Notes: a model not told the origin generated them from the sequence alone. A DNA stretch of 64,000 nt from Diaphorobacter limosus (GCF_033100095.1 NZ_CP136921.1:3313001-3377000), one strand, 5' to 3'; shown: positions 1 to 9,603, counted from the first letter of the stretch. A program made the numbers and translations.

Positions 1-1
1 G

Positions 2-280
2 TGGCAGCCGTTTCATACGCCCAAGAATCTTTCGACGGCGCTGATGGTGGAGGCGGCCGAACTGGCCGAGATCTTCCAGTGGATGACCCCCGAGCAATCG
101 CTGGCAGTGCGCGGCGATCCGGCGCTCAGGGAACCCATTGCTGACGAAGTGGCCGATGTGCTGCTCTACCTGCTGCAACTGGCCGACCACGCGGGCGTGG
201 ACCTGGCGGCAGCGGTGGAGCACAAGCTGGCGAAGAACGCGCTCAAGTACCCCGCGCCAGGCACCGGGTCTGCAATGTGA
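2..280 (+). CDS. MazG-like nucleotide pyrophosphohydrolase (5' partial)
   Basis: The reading frame is open from base 2 and the start lies before the window. The visible protein begins WQPFHTPKNLSTALMVEAAE and carries the all-alpha NTP pyrophosphohydrolase signature: an EAAEL-EIFQW helix followed by a DEVADVLLYLLQLAD helix, whose acidic residues bind Mg2+. This matches the short single-domain MazG/RS21-C6 (dCTP pyrophosphatase-like) family, which hydrolyses non-canonical or excess (d)NTPs to monophosphates in the cytoplasm. Nearly the whole domain is present and only about 20 N-terminal residues are missing. The exact nucleotide preference cannot be read from the sequence. A convergent TRAP gene follows. 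Confidence 0.85.
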   Translation, partial: WQPFHTPKNLSTALMVEAAELAEIFQWMTPEQSLAVRGDPALREPIADEVADVLLYLLQLADHAGVDLAAAVEHKLAKNALKYPAPGTGSAM

Positions 281-282
281 GC

Positions 283-326
283 AAAAAATACCTCTGGCGC
301 TTGTCTGGATTGCGCGAGTAGCTATC
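283..326 (-). repeat. ~43-bp interspersed palindromic element, copy A
   Basis: Read on the minus strand this follows the pattern shared by nine places in the window: ATAGCT, 4 nt, GCGC, 11 nt, GCGC, then a purine-rich step and a T-run. Here the segments are ATAGCTACTCGCGC and AAGCGCCAGAGG followed by six T. The copy begins just after the stop codon of the MazG-like gene. Confidence 0.6.
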
Positions 327-328
327 GA

Positions 329-360
329 TAGTGAAGCAATAGCCTAGTGAAGCAATAGCC
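329..360. repeat. Two perfect tandem copies of a 16-bp unit
   Basis: TAGTGAAGCAATAGCC occurs at 329-344 and again at 345-360. It abuts repeat copy A and sits between two convergent genes, so a simple slippage duplication is the easiest explanation. Confidence 0.8.
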
Positions 361-384
361 AGTAGCGTTTGCCGCAATGCACCG

Positions 385-412
385 CAAAAAAAGCCCCGCT
401 TGCGCGGGGCTC
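385..412 (-). terminator. Rho-independent terminator of dctP
   Basis: On the minus strand a GC-rich stem (AGCCCCGC at 392-399 pairing with GCGGGGCT at 404-411, 4-nt loop) is followed by seven T. It lies 35 bp past the dctP stop codon in the correct orientation. Confidence 0.85.
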
Positions 413-446
413 TCGAGCAGGGCGGTACGCCCGCCTGCGCTGGCTC

Positions 447-1484
447 TTACTGCTTGCGCGCCGCTATCGCCTTTTCTGCCATGTTCACCAGGTCGGTGCC
501 GATCTGGCTCTTCCACTTGTCGTACACGGGGCGCGTGGCTTTCACGAAGGCCTCGCGCTCGGCCGGGGTGAGCTGGGTGACCGTGACGCCCAGGGCGCCG
601 ATGTCCTTGAGCAGCGGCTTGTCGGCCTCGATCACGCCCTTGCGGGCAATGGCGATTTCTTCCTTGCCCGCCTCGATGGCGGCCTGTTTGACGATCTCGC
701 GGTCGGCCGGTGTCCAGCTGTTCCACACTTCCTTGTTGACCACAAAGATCAGCGGATCATTCACGTAGCCCCACAGCGTGATGTGCTTTTGCGCCACGCT
801 GTGCAGCTTGGCGGCGGTGAAGATGGAAAGCGGGTTTTCCTGCCCGTCCACGGCGCCGCTGGCAAAGGCGGGCTGGGCGTCGGCCCAGCTCATCTGCGTG
901 GGGTTGGCGCCCAGGGCGGTGAAGGTATCGAGGAACAGGGGCGAGCCCACCACGCGGATCTTCAGGCCCTTGAGGTCGGCGGGGCTCTTGATGGCCAGCT
1001 TGGAGTTGGAGATTTCGCGGTAGCCGTTTTCCCCCCAGGCCAGGGGCACCACACCGGCCTTGTCCAGCGTGGCGAAGATGCTCTTGCCCACGTCGCCCTG
1101 CGTCACGGCATCCACGGCCGCGTAGTCAGGGAACAGGAAGGGCAGCGAGAACAGGTTGAGCTGCTTGACCTGGGGCGACCAGTTGATGGTGGAGCCCACG
1201 GCCATGTCGATCACGCCCTGGCGGAGCGCGCTGAACTCGCGTGTCTGGTCGCCCTGGATCAGCGACACGCCGGGGTAGAGCTTGATGTTGATGCGGCCAT
1301 TGGTGCGCTCGCGCACCTTGTTGGCCCACAGCTCGCCGCCCTTGCCCCAGGGGAACGCGGGGCCCAGCACCAGCGACATGCGGTACTCGCTCTTGTAGGC
1401 CGTCTGGGCCAGGGCCGCAGGGGCCGTGAAGGCGAGGGCGGCGGCAGTGGCCAGGGCGGTGGTGAGAAAGGTGCGCAGTTTCAT
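447..1484 (-). CDS. dctP: TRAP transporter solute-binding protein, DctP family
   Basis: A 345-residue periplasmic binding protein with a Sec signal peptide (residues 1-26, cleavage after ALA before QTAY). The middle shows the DctP fold signature, including the conserved GLKIRV and SWADAQPAFASGAVDGQEN regions that contact a carboxylate ligand. Such proteins hand C4-dicarboxylates or other organic acids to the DctQ-DctM membrane unit. The start has a good AAGGAG site 7-8 bp upstream. The matching dctQ and dctM genes are not adjacent but 6 kb away on the same strand, with a glycan cassette in between. The substrate cannot be deduced. Repeat copy B lies in its upstream region. Confidence 0.9.
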   Translation of the reverse strand: MKLRTFLTTALATAAALAFTAPAALAQTAYKSEYRMSLVLGPAFPWGKGGELWANKVRERTNGRINIKLYPGVSLIQGDQTREFSALRQGVIDMAVGSTINWSPQVKQLNLFSLPFLFPDYAAVDAVTQGDVGKSIFATLDKAGVVPLAWGENGYREISNSKLAIKSPADLKGLKIRVVGSPLFLDTFTALGANPTQMSWADAQPAFASGAVDGQENPLSIFTAAKLHSVAQKHITLWGYVNDPLIFVVNKEVWNSWTPADREIVKQAAIEAGKEEIAIARKGVIEADKPLLKDIGALGVTVTQLTPAEREAFVKATRPVYDKWKSQIGTDLVNMAEKAIAARKQ

Positions 1485-1507
1485 GGGGTCTCCTTACTAT
1501 GAAATGA

Positions 1508-1551
1508 ATAGCTGGTGGCGCTTTTTGGGCAAGCGTTGGGGCCACTTTTTA
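1508..1551 (+). repeat. ~43-bp interspersed palindromic element, copy B
   Basis: ATAGCTGGTGGCGC, then a spacer, AAGCGTTGGGGCCAC and a T-run, with the same 29-nt spacing from AGCT to the second half-site as the other copies. It lies 24 bp upstream of the dctP start, so it is probably transcribed in the dctP leader. Confidence 0.65.
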
Positions 1552-1626
1552 CCATCAAAGAGGGGCGTTGCTGGCGGCTGGCCAGCACGTCCGGCTCTGC
1601 ATGCCAGCGGTGTCCATTGTGCGGCG

Positions 1627-2565
1627 CTACGCATTTTTGTCCCGCGCTGCGCCAAGGCCGAACGCCAGCGCACCCGCGCCGCCCTGCGCCAGCCCGTACA
1701 GGCCATACACCAGGGCCGCCCCCACGGCGCCGGCGGCATCCACACCAAACGGCGCGAGTGCCAGCACGGCGGCGGCCTCGCGCGTGCCCCAGCCCCCCAC
1801 GCTGACCGGCAGCGCAGCCAGCAAAAAGATGGGGGCCATGGCAAAGGCCCAGGCGGGCCAGGCCGCCTGCACCCCCAGGGCCCACGCGCCCGCTGCCAGT
1901 GCGGCCGCCGACAGCACCTGCACGGCCATGGACGCCAGCGCCTGGTGCAGCAGCCGCGGCCCTGTATCGGGCTGGTTGGCCAGCGTGTGCAGTGCTGCGA
2001 GCCAGCGGTGCGCAGGCGCTGCGCGGCGGCGCAAGTGCCGCATGCCGGCCCAGGGCAGCACCAGCCCCAGAACGGCTGCCAAGCCTGCCAGGCCGGCCAG
2101 GGCCCAGGCAGGCACCCCCGCCCAGGGAGCCAGCACCGGGGCCGATGCCAGCGCGCCCAGGGCGCCGAGCACGCACAACATCCACAACCCGCTGAGCCGG
2201 TCGAGCAGCACCGAGGCACTGGCCGCCACGGCATTTGCGCCGCTTTGTCGCAAGGCCACCGCGCGGTACACGTCGCCGCCCACAACGGCGCCGGGCAGCA
2301 GGGCGTTCAGGCCCATGGCCTGAAAGTACCAGCGCAGCGCAGACCGGCCCGGCATATCGGCCCCCAGCCACTGCACCAGGGCGCGCCAGCGCAGGGCCGA
2401 CACGATGTTGGATGCCAGCGCCAGCGCCAGCCCCGCCAGCAGCCACAGGGGCTGCGCCTGCCGCAGCCGCAGCCACAGCTGGGGCAGATCGGCCAGTGCC
2501 ATCACGCCCAGGAGAAGGCCCAGACCCAGCAGCCCGCGCAGCAGGGCCTTGTGGGTGCGGCTCAT
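1627..2565 (-). CDS. Flippase-like / lysylphosphatidylglycerol synthase-type membrane protein (UPF0104)
   Basis: A 312-residue integral membrane protein with about eight hydrophobic segments. It carries the landmarks of the flippase-like (AglD/LPG-synthase transmembrane) family: SALRWRALVQ near residue 60, NALLPGAVVGGDVYRAV near residue 90, LLDRLSGL near 120, and a late LPVSVGGWGTREAA. Such proteins are thought to move lipid-linked substrates across the inner membrane. The start codon overlaps the stop of the upstream glycosyltransferase gene by 4 bp (ATGA), so the two are surely translated together. The pairing with a polyprenyl-phosphate glycosyltransferase suggests flipping of a lipid-linked sugar, but that role is inferred. 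Confidence 0.8.
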   Translation of the reverse strand: MSRTHKALLRGLLGLGLLLGVMALADLPQLWLRLRQAQPLWLLAGLALALASNIVSALRWRALVQWLGADMPGRSALRWYFQAMGLNALLPGAVVGGDVYRAVALRQSGANAVAASASVLLDRLSGLWMLCVLGALGALASAPVLAPWAGVPAWALAGLAGLAAVLGLVLPWAGMRHLRRRAAPAHRWLAALHTLANQPDTGPRLLHQALASMAVQVLSAAALAAGAWALGVQAAWPAWAFAMAPIFLLAALPVSVGGWGTREAAAVLALAPFGVDAAGAVGAALVYGLYGLAQGGAGALAFGLGAARDKNA

Positions 2566-3575
2566 GCGAGCGGGGCGGGGGGTGGTGTGGTCGAGGGGGC
2601 TGTTTCGGCCAGGGGGTCGTGCTCGTGTGCGTAAAACTGGGGCTGGCCCCGGCCTTCGTGGTAGATGCGGATCAGCATCTCGCCCACCAGACCGGCCACG
2701 ATGAGCTGCAGCCCCATCAGCAGCAGCATCACGCCTGTGATGAGCAGCGGCCGCCCGCCCACATCGTGCCCCAGCAGCTTGAGCCCGGCGAGCCAGGCCA
2801 GCATCAGCAGGCCCGGCGTGGCCAGCCACAGGCCCATGCCGCCAAAGGCGTGCAGCGGACGGTGCCGGTAGCGCATGAAGAACACGATCAGCATCAGGTC
2901 CAGGATCACGCGGAAGGTGCGGTCGATGCCGTATTTGGACACGCCCCGCGTGCGGGCATGGTGGCGCACCGGCACCTCGGTAATGCGCGCACCGGCTTCT
3001 TTGGCCAGCGAGGGGATGAACCGGTGCAGCTCGCCATACAGGCGGATGCGGTCGATGATGGGGCGGCGGTAGGCCTTGAGCGCGCAGCCGTAGTCGTGCA
3101 GGTGCACGCCGGTGCTGCGCGAGATGAGCCGGTTGGCCAGCATGGAGGGCAGGCGGCGCGACAGGGCCTTGTCCTGCCGCTGGTGGCGCCAGCCCGAGAC
3201 CATGTCCACCTCGGGGTCGGTCTCCAGGCGCTGCAGCAGCAAGGGGATGTCCTGGGGTTCGTTTTGCAGGTCGGCGTCGAGCGTGACCACGTAGCGGCCG
3301 CGGACGCGGTCAAAACCCGCCTGCAGGGCGGCCGACTGGCCGTAGTTGCGCACCAGGCACACCGCGCGCAGCCAGGGCCGGCCCGCGGCAAGCTCGCGCA
3401 GGCGGGCAGCACTGCCGTCGCTGGAGCCGTCGTCTACCGCAATCAGCTCGAAGCTCAGGGGCTGGGTGGCCATTGCCCCGTGTATGCGCTCGACCAAGTC
3501 GGGAAGGTTCTCGAGTTCGTTATAAATGGGCACCACAATCGAGACTTCGGGCGGTATGGTGCGTGAATCGCGCAT
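2562..3575 (-). CDS. Family 2 glycosyltransferase, polyprenyl-phosphate sugar transferase type (GtrB/DPM1/ArnC-like)
   Basis: A 337-residue protein. The N-terminal GT-A domain has VSIVVPIYNELENLPDLV and the metal-binding LDADLQN (DxD type). The C-terminus has two transmembrane helices ending in GEMLIRIYHE, typical of enzymes that load a sugar from a nucleotide donor onto undecaprenyl phosphate. The ATG at 3575 was chosen because the family begins shortly before the VSIVVP strand; an in-frame codon at 3623 would add 16 unlikely residues and run further into the divergent gene's leader. It overlaps the flippase-like gene by 4 bp. The sugar is unknown. Confidence 0.85.
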   Translation of the reverse strand: MRDSRTIPPEVSIVVPIYNELENLPDLVERIHGAMATQPLSFELIAVDDGSSDGSAARLRELAAGRPWLRAVCLVRNYGQSAALQAGFDRVRGRYVVTLDADLQNEPQDIPLLLQRLETDPEVDMVSGWRHQRQDKALSRRLPSMLANRLISRSTGVHLHDYGCALKAYRRPIIDRIRLYGELHRFIPSLAKEAGARITEVPVRHHARTRGVSKYGIDRTFRVILDLMLIVFFMRYRHRPLHAFGGMGLWLATPGLLMLAWLAGLKLLGHDVGGRPLLITGVMLLLMGLQLIVAGLVGEMLIRIYHEGRGQPQFYAHEHDPLAETAPSTTPPPAPLA

Positions 3576-3726
3576 GGGTGGGCTCAGGTGGTGGTCATTG
3601 GACTTGGTATTGTGCCAAGGCAAAGGCCCGCCAAGCCGCTGCCCGCCTTGCTCTCTGTGCCACTGCGGCTTTATTTTCTGGTTGCCTCCCTTGACTTTCG
3701 CTCCGTCGCCCCGTTGGTCCCCTTGG

Positions 3727-5286
3727 ATGCACCCGCTTGCGTGGTGCCTGCTCTGGATGCTGGCCCATGTGGCTTCGCGCGTGGTGGTGTCGCCAGCGCT
3801 GGAACTGGATGAAGCCGAGCAGGCGCTGTGGAGCCAGACGCTCGCGTGGGGCTATGGCAGCCAGCCGCCGTTGTACACGTGGCTGCAGGCGGGCTGGTTT
3901 GCCCTGCTGGGGCCGGGCGTGCTGGCCCTGTCGAGCCTGAAGTTCATGCTGCTGGGCCTCACGCTGGTGCTGGTGTGGCGCACGGCCCTGCCACTGATGC
4001 CCGAGCGCGCGGCGCTGTGGGCGGCGGCAAGCCTGCTGCTCATCCCCGCCATGGGGTGGGAATCGCTGCGTGATCTGACGCACTCGGTGCTGCTCACCTG
4101 CCTGGTCGCTGCCATCTGGTGGGCCCTGTTGCGCCAGCTGCGCCAGCCGCACCCGTCGGGGTTCGCGCTGCTGGGGTTGCTGCTGGGGCTGGGCATGCTG
4201 TCCAAATACAGTTTCGCGCTGTTTGCCGCGGTGCTGGGCGGCGCACTGTTGTCGCTGCCGGCAGGCCGGGCGCTGCTGCGCACCCGCGGAGCCTGGTGGC
4301 TGCCGGTGGTGGCACTGCTCGTGGTGCTGCCCCACGGCCTGTGGCTGCTGGAGCACTGGCAGGCCGCCAGCGGTCCCACCATGGGCAAGCTGCAGTCCGC
4401 CGGCGCCCAGCACCCGGTGGTGCGAGGCATGTGGAGCCTGGTCAAGGCGGTGCTGTCCAACCTGCTGCTGTTTGCACTTCTGGCGCTGCTGGCGTTTCGC
4501 AGCGGGTGGTGGCGGGCCAGGCCCTCGGCGGCCACAGGCGATGCCAGCCCGGGGCACTCACGGGCCGACGCGGTCTTGCCGTTGTTTGGCCGCTATCTGC
4601 TGCTGCTGGCGCTGGTGCTTGCAGGGCTGGTGGTTGTGGGCGGCGTCACGCATATCAAGGGCCGCTGGCTCTACCCGCTGCTGTGTGCGGTGCCGCTGAT
4701 GGCGTTTGCCTGGCGGCCCGGGCTGGCGGTGCATAGGGGGGGCAAGGTGTTTGGCGGGATGCTGCTGGGCATGGCGGTGCTGGTGTGGCTGGCGCTGAGC
4801 CTGCGGGTCTGGGCCAACGGCCAGCGGGGCGCACCCGACGAGCTGAACGAGCCGGTGGCCGCACTGGCGGGCGCCCTGCGCGCTGCCGGTTATGACGGCC
4901 GCAGCCCCATCGTGGCTGGCGATCCCGTGCTGGCCGGGCAGTTGCGGCTGCAGTTTGTGCAGGCGCCGGTGTCCGTATGCAGGGTGCCCGCCCCGCAGGC
5001 CATGCCCCCCACCGAGCCGCCCGCAGGCACATGCGCAGTGCAGGTGCTGCGCGGCCGGGCAGGCCAGCCATGGCTGCAGGTGGCGCGCGGCGCACCACCG
5101 CCGCCGCCTGGCTGGTGGCACGCGTCTGCGCTGCCTGATGTGCCGGTCACGCTCGAGTTTCCCTATCTCCACGCCAAAGCGGGCCAGACCCCCATGCGTT
5201 ACCAGTTTCTCTGGCGGCCAGCCCCGGCAGCGGCTGCGGCTGCGGCGGCCACACCCTCGCCCCTACACCCATCGTCTTCGCCATGA
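3727..5286 (+). CDS. Family 39 (PMT/ArnT-like) membrane glycosyltransferase
   Basis: A 519-residue polytopic protein. Just after the first helix it has the acidic DE motif (ELDEAEQALWSQ) and then GYGSQPPLYTWLQ, the first periplasmic loop typical of GT39 enzymes that take a sugar from a polyprenyl-phosphate carrier. About ten transmembrane segments follow, then a periplasmic C-terminal domain. The start at 3727 (MHPLAWCLLW) places the first helix correctly; the open frame extends upstream, but over DNA of the divergent gene. It is divergent from the GT2/flippase pair that could supply its lipid-linked donor. The stop overlaps the epimerase start (ATGA). The acceptor is unknown. Confidence 0.8.
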   Translation: MHPLAWCLLWMLAHVASRVVVSPALELDEAEQALWSQTLAWGYGSQPPLYTWLQAGWFALLGPGVLALSSLKFMLLGLTLVLVWRTALPLMPERAALWAAASLLLIPAMGWESLRDLTHSVLLTCLVAAIWWALLRQLRQPHPSGFALLGLLLGLGMLSKYSFALFAAVLGGALLSLPAGRALLRTRGAWWLPVVALLVVLPHGLWLLEHWQAASGPTMGKLQSAGAQHPVVRGMWSLVKAVLSNLLLFALLALLAFRSGWWRARPSAATGDASPGHSRADAVLPLFGRYLLLLALVLAGLVVVGGVTHIKGRWLYPLLCAVPLMAFAWRPGLAVHRGGKVFGGMLLGMAVLVWLALSLRVWANGQRGAPDELNEPVAALAGALRAAGYDGRSPIVAGDPVLAGQLRLQFVQAPVSVCRVPAPQAMPPTEPPAGTCAVQVLRGRAGQPWLQVARGAPPPPPGWWHASALPDVPVTLEFPYLHAKAGQTPMRYQFLWRPAPAAAAAAAATPSPLHPSSSP

Positions 5287-6293
5287 ACACTGTGCTTGTC
5301 ACTGGCGCTGCCGGATTCATCGGAATGCACGCCTGCGCCCGCCTGCTGGCGCGCGGCGACACCGTGGTCGGCATCGACAACCTCAACACCTACTACGACC
5401 CGGCGCTGAAGGAAGCGCGGCTGGCGCGCCTGCTGCCGCACCCGAACTTCCGCTTTGAGCGGCTGGACATCGCCGACCGGCCGGCCCTGCCCGAGCTGTT
5501 TGCGCGGGTGCGCCCCACCCGCGTGCTGCACCTGGCGGCCCAGGCGGGGGTGCGTTATTCCATCGACCAGCCGCACGCCTACGTAGATGCCAACCTGGCG
5601 GGCTTTGTGAACCTGCTGGAGGCCTGCCGGGCCTGGCCGGTGGAGCACCTGGTGTATGCCAGCAGCTCCAGCGTATACGGCGGCAATACCCGGCTGCCCT
5701 TCAGCGAGGCCGACGCGGTGGACCACCCCATCAGCCTGTACGCGGCCACCAAAAAGTCCAACGAGCTGATGGCGCATACCTACAGCCACCTGTTCCAGCT
5801 GCCCACCACCGGGCTGCGTTTCTTCACGGTGTATGGCCCCTGGGGGCGGCCCGACATGGCGCTGTTCCAGTTCACCCAGGCCATCCTGGCGGGGCAGACC
5901 ATTGACGTCTATGGCCAGGGCCAGCTGGTGCGCGATTTCACCTACATCGACGACATCGTCGAGGGCGTGCTGCGCGTGCTGGACAAGCCCGCCACGCCCG
6001 ATCCGGCGTTCGATCCGCAGGCACCACACCCCGGCCGCGGCCAGGCACCCTACCGGGTGTTCAACATCGGCAACAACCAGCCCACGGTGCTGATGGACTA
6101 CATCGCCGCCATCGAGGCAGCACTGGGCGTGCAGGCCAGCAAGCGCCTGCTGCCCGTGCAGCCCGGCGACATGACTGCCACCGCCGCCGACACCCGGGCG
6201 CTGGCCGAATGGGTGGGTTTCGCGCCCGGCACCCCGGTCAGCGAAGGGGTGGCCCGCTTTGTTCAGTGGTTCAAGGAGTTTTACGCAGCATGA
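5283..6293 (+). CDS. NAD-dependent epimerase, UDP-glucuronate 4-epimerase type
   Basis: A 336-residue extended SDR protein. The NAD-binding [11 protein letters not shown] at residues 5-15, the substrate-sensing [16 protein letters not shown] segment, SSSVYGG and the YAATKK catalytic Tyr/Lys pair are all visible. The NTYYDP-LK region is typical of UDP-glucuronate 4-epimerases that form UDP-galacturonate. It is followed at once by a UDP-glucose 6-dehydrogenase gene (4-bp overlap), which makes the proposed substrate UDP-glucuronate. UDP-glucose 4-epimerase is a less likely alternative. Confidence 0.85.
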   Translation: MNTVLVTGAAGFIGMHACARLLARGDTVVGIDNLNTYYDPALKEARLARLLPHPNFRFERLDIADRPALPELFARVRPTRVLHLAAQAGVRYSIDQPHAYVDANLAGFVNLLEACRAWPVEHLVYASSSSVYGGNTRLPFSEADAVDHPISLYAATKKSNELMAHTYSHLFQLPTTGLRFFTVYGPWGRPDMALFQFTQAILAGQTIDVYGQGQLVRDFTYIDDIVEGVLRVLDKPATPDPAFDPQAPHPGRGQAPYRVFNIGNNQPTVLMDYIAAIEAALGVQASKRLLPVQPGDMTATAADTRALAEWVGFAPGTPVSEGVARFVQWFKEFYAA

Positions 6294-7645
6294 AAGTCAC
6301 CGTATTTGGCACAGGCTATGTGGGCCTGGTGCAGGGGGCCGTGCTGGCCGATGTGGGCCACGAGGTACTGTGCGTGGACGTGGACGAAGCCAAGGTGCAA
6401 GGTTTGCGCGCCGGGCGCATTCCCATCTATGAACCCGGGCTGCAGCCGCTGGTGGCCGACAACGCCGCCCTGGGGCGTCTGCGCTTCACCACCGATGCTG
6501 CCGAGGGCGTGCGCCATGCCGAGGTGCTGTTCCTGGCCGTGGGCACGCCACCGGGCGAAGATGGCAGCGCCGACCTGCGGCACGTGCTGGCGGTGGCCCG
6601 CACCGTCGCGCAGTACATGGACGAGCCGCTGTGCATCGTCAACAAATCCACGGTGCCCGTGGGCACCGCCGACCGCGTGGCCGCCACCGTGCGCGAAGGG
6701 CTGGCGGCGCGGGGGCTGGCGCTGGAATTCGACGTTGTCTCCAACCCCGAATTCCTCAAGGAAGGCGCGGCCGTGGCCGACTGCCAGCGGCCGGACCGAA
6801 TCGTCATCGGCACCGACAGCGCCCGTGCCGAGCGCCAGCTGCGCGAGCTCTATGCGCCATTCAACCGCAACCACGACAAGCTCCTGGTGATGGACGTGCG
6901 CAGCGCCGAGCTCACCAAATACGCGGCCAACGCCATGCTGGCGACCAAGATCAGCTTCATGAACGAAATGGCCAACCTGGCCGAACAGCTGGGTGCCGAC
7001 ATTGAAGCAGTGCGCCAGGGCATTGGCAGCGACCCGCGCATCGGCTACCACTTCATCTACCCGGGCGTCGGCTATGGCGGCAGCTGCTTTCCCAAGGATG
7101 TGCAGGCGCTGATCCACACCGCCCACAGCGTGGGCCTGCGCCCCATGGTGCTGGAGGCGGTCGAGCAGCGCAACGCCGCGCAGCAGCGCGTGCTGTTCGA
7201 ACGCATCCTTGCCCACTACCAGGGGCAACTGCAGGGCAAGGTGATTGCGCTGTGGGGCCTGGCCTTCAAGCCCAACACGGACGACATGCGTGCAGCGCCC
7301 AGCCGCACCCTGATGGAAGCGCTGTGGGCTGCGGGCGCCAGCGTGCAGGCGCATGACCCGGTGGCCATGGAGGAAGCCCGCCGGCTGTACGGCCAGCGGC
7401 CCGACCTGCGCCTGTGCGCCAGCCCGCTGCAGGCGCTGGAGGGCGCGGATGCGCTGGCCATCGTGACGGAATGGAAGGCCTTTCGCGTGCCGGACTTTGC
7501 GCGCATGGCGGCGCTCCTGCGCGACCGCGCCGTGTTTGACGGCCGCAACCTCTACCCGCCTGAGCTGCCCGCGCGCCACGGGCTGCACTATGTGTCGATC
7601 GGGCGGCCTGCCGCTGCGGCGCAGGGGCAGGCCTCAGGTCAGTAA
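6290..7645 (+). CDS. ugd: UDP-glucose 6-dehydrogenase
   Basis: A 451-residue enzyme that oxidises UDP-glucose twice to UDP-glucuronate with NAD+. It shows the N-terminal Rossmann motif [14 protein letters not shown], the [12 protein letters not shown] loop, NPEFLKEG, and the catalytic cysteine in YGGSCFPKD. The C-terminal UDP-binding domain contains [15 protein letters not shown]. The start was set at 6290 because of the AAGGAG site at 6272-6277 and the 4-bp overlap with the epimerase stop. Its 3' end runs 7 bp into the convergent dctM. Confidence 0.95.
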   Translation: MKVTVFGTGYVGLVQGAVLADVGHEVLCVDVDEAKVQGLRAGRIPIYEPGLQPLVADNAALGRLRFTTDAAEGVRHAEVLFLAVGTPPGEDGSADLRHVLAVARTVAQYMDEPLCIVNKSTVPVGTADRVAATVREGLAARGLALEFDVVSNPEFLKEGAAVADCQRPDRIVIGTDSARAERQLRELYAPFNRNHDKLLVMDVRSAELTKYAANAMLATKISFMNEMANLAEQLGADIEAVRQGIGSDPRIGYHFIYPGVGYGGSCFPKDVQALIHTAHSVGLRPMVLEAVEQRNAAQQRVLFERILAHYQGQLQGKVIALWGLAFKPNTDDMRAAPSRTLMEALWAAGASVQAHDPVAMEEARRLYGQRPDLRLCASPLQALEGADALAIVTEWKAFRVPDFARMAALLRDRAVFDGRNLYPPELPARHGLHYVSIGRPAAAAQGQASGQ

Positions 7646-8937
7646 CCCAGCCTTGCGGGCAGCCACAGGGCCAGCTGGGGGAATGCAATCACCAGCACCA
7701 TGACGAGGAACATGGCCAACAGCATCCAGCCGACCCAGCGCACAGTGGATTCCATGCGCACCCCGGCGATCCGGCAGGACACCATGAGGTTCACGGCCAG
7801 CGGCGGGGTGAACTGGCCCAGGGCCACCTTCAGGGTCAGGATCACGCCGAACCAGACGGGGTCCCACTGGTAGTGGTTCATGATGGGCAGCAGCAGCGGC
7901 ACAAAGATCAGGAAGATCGAGATGCCGTCCAGGAACATGCCCACGGTGACCAGTAGCAGGATCAGCAGCGCCAGCACGCCGTACTCGCCCAGGCCCGAGT
8001 TCACGATGGCCTTGGCCACCGGGTCGATCACGCCCAGGGTGGACAGCGAATACGCAAAGATGCCTGCGAGCGATACAACCAGCAGGATCACCGCCGACAG
8101 CTCGCCCGATTCGCGCAGGATGGGAAAGAGGTCGCGCACGGAAATGGTGCGGTACACCACCATGCCCACGAACAGGCCGTAGAACACCGCGACCACGGCC
8201 GCTTCGGTGGGCGTGAACCAGCCCGCGCGCATGCCGCCCAGAATCAGCACCGGCGCGGCCAGGCCCCAGCTCGCTTCGCGCAGGCTCTTCCAGAACGGTG
8301 GGCGTGGCATGGTCGCTTCGAGCGCGCCCATCTTGTGCTTGCGCGCCATCCACACGGCCGGCACGATCAGCGCGATGCCGGCCAGCACGCCGGGCACCAT
8401 GCCCGCGGCAAACAGTGCCGGCACCGAGGCACCGGGCACCAGCACCGAGTAGATGATGAACGCGACGGACGGCGGAATGAGGATGTCGGTGGCGGCCGCG
8501 GCCCCCACCACACTGGCTGAGAAGGAGGGCGGGTACCCGGCCCGTGCCATTGCGGCAATCATCACCCCACCCACGGCAGCGGCGTTGGCCGGGCCCGAGC
8601 CCGAGATGCCCCCGAGGAACATGGCCACCGCAATCGCCACCAGCGGCAGCATGCCCGGCCCGCGCCCGACCATTGACACGGCAAAGTTCACCAGCCGCAG
8701 CGCCACGCCCGAGCGGTCAAAGATAGAGCCCACCAGGACGAACATGGGGATGGCCAGGAGCGGGTATTTGCCCAGGCCTGCATAGAAGTTCTGGGGCACG
8801 GCCAGCAGGCCGAACCACTGGCTGTCGGCGTTGGCCAGTGCGATCGCGGCGGCGCCCGCCAGGCCCAGCGCAGCGCCAATCGGAACGCCCAGAAACATCA
8901 GGCCCAGAAAGGCCACAAACAGCAGCGTGGCGATCAT
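7639..8937 (-). CDS. dctM: TRAP transporter large permease, DctM family
   Basis: A 432-residue, roughly 12-helix membrane subunit that forms the transport channel of a Na+-driven TRAP transporter. It has the classic elements [50 protein letters not shown] and [11 protein letters not shown]. The ATG at 8937 overlaps the dctQ stop by 4 bp and is preferred to longer open sequence upstream that belongs to dctQ. It works with DctQ and a periplasmic DctP; the only DctP in the window is at 447-1484. Confidence 0.93.
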   Translation of the reverse strand: MIATLLFVAFLGLMFLGVPIGAALGLAGAAAIALANADSQWFGLLAVPQNFYAGLGKYPLLAIPMFVLVGSIFDRSGVALRLVNFAVSMVGRGPGMLPLVAIAVAMFLGGISGSGPANAAAVGGVMIAAMARAGYPPSFSASVVGAAAATDILIPPSVAFIIYSVLVPGASVPALFAAGMVPGVLAGIALIVPAVWMARKHKMGALEATMPRPPFWKSLREASWGLAAPVLILGGMRAGWFTPTEAAVVAVFYGLFVGMVVYRTISVRDLFPILRESGELSAVILLVVSLAGIFAYSLSTLGVIDPVAKAIVNSGLGEYGVLALLILLLVTVGMFLDGISIFLIFVPLLLPIMNHYQWDPVWFGVILTLKVALGQFTPPLAVNLMVSCRIAGVRMESTVRWVGWMLLAMFLVMVLVIAFPQLALWLPARLGY

Positions 8938-9482
8938 GGCTGGTGGCCCCCGGCGGGCGATGCGGCTTCGCCGGGCGTCTCGCGCGTGCGCCGCACCAGC
9001 ACGCCCAGGGCGCGTGCCGCAATCAGCGTGGACAGGACGGGCAGCCAGATCGAATACCACCACTGGGGCACGCCGATGCCCGGCGAGGTTTCGCCAAAGC
9101 GGTAGTCGTCCCACACCACACGCACGCTGAGCACGGCAATGAGCCCGAACAGCAGGGCGACGCTGAGGGCGCCCAGCTGCGCCAGGCGCCGGCGGCGCAG
9201 CGCCGTGCCGCTTTGGCAAAAGAACTCGATGCGGATGTGCTGGTCGCGCGCCACGGCGGCCGAGCCCGCCACCAGGGCCAGGGCGATCATCAGGAACACC
9301 GAGATTTCCTCGGTCCAGGCGAAGGACGAATCGGTGAAGTAGCGCACGATCACGTTGGCAAAGGTGATCAGCGCAAGCAGAGCCATGATGAGGACGGTGA
9401 GCCAGTCCTCCAGGCGCAGGCTGCGCGGCTCCTCCGGGCTGGGGACGGGGGGCGTGGCTGGGGCAGAAGTGGTGGAATCCAT
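8934..9482 (-). CDS. dctQ: TRAP transporter small permease, DctQ family
   Basis: A 182-residue protein with four transmembrane segments and the DctQ hallmark region after helix 2 (RYFTDSSFAWTEEISVFLMI, then ARDQHIRIEFF). It supports the DctM channel. The N-terminus carries about 25 Pro/Ser-rich residues before the first helix. It is first in the dctQ-dctM unit and divergent from a LysR gene, the usual arrangement for local control. Confidence 0.9.
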   Translation of the reverse strand: MDSTTSAPATPPVPSPEEPRSLRLEDWLTVLIMALLALITFANVIVRYFTDSSFAWTEEISVFLMIALALVAGSAAVARDQHIRIEFFCQSGTALRRRRLAQLGALSVALLFGLIAVLSVRVVWDDYRFGETSPGIGVPQWWYSIWLPVLSTLIAARALGVLVRRTRETPGEAASPAGGHQP

Positions 9483-9548
9483 GAACGCTGGGCAGAGGCA
9501 GGACAGACGGCTGGGCGCCGCACGGCCGGGCGATTATGCGCGCTGCTA

Positions 9549-9567
9549 TGAAAACTATGTGTTTTGC
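9549..9567. promoter_or_regulatory. Candidate LysR operator between dctQ and the LysR gene
   Basis: In the 121-bp divergent gap a dyad AAAAC-N5-GTTTT occurs at 9551-9565, an interrupted palindrome of the size expected for a LysR-type site. The assignment rests on position and symmetry only. Confidence 0.4.
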
Positions 9568-9603
9568 GCAGCCCATGCCCGCGCGGGCGGATAATGCCGC
9601 GCC

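Noticed and set aside
369..1502. Long plus-strand open frame opposite dctP
   Set aside because: It is a GC-rich shadow of dctP, which has a signal peptide, motifs, ribosome-binding site and terminator on the other strand.
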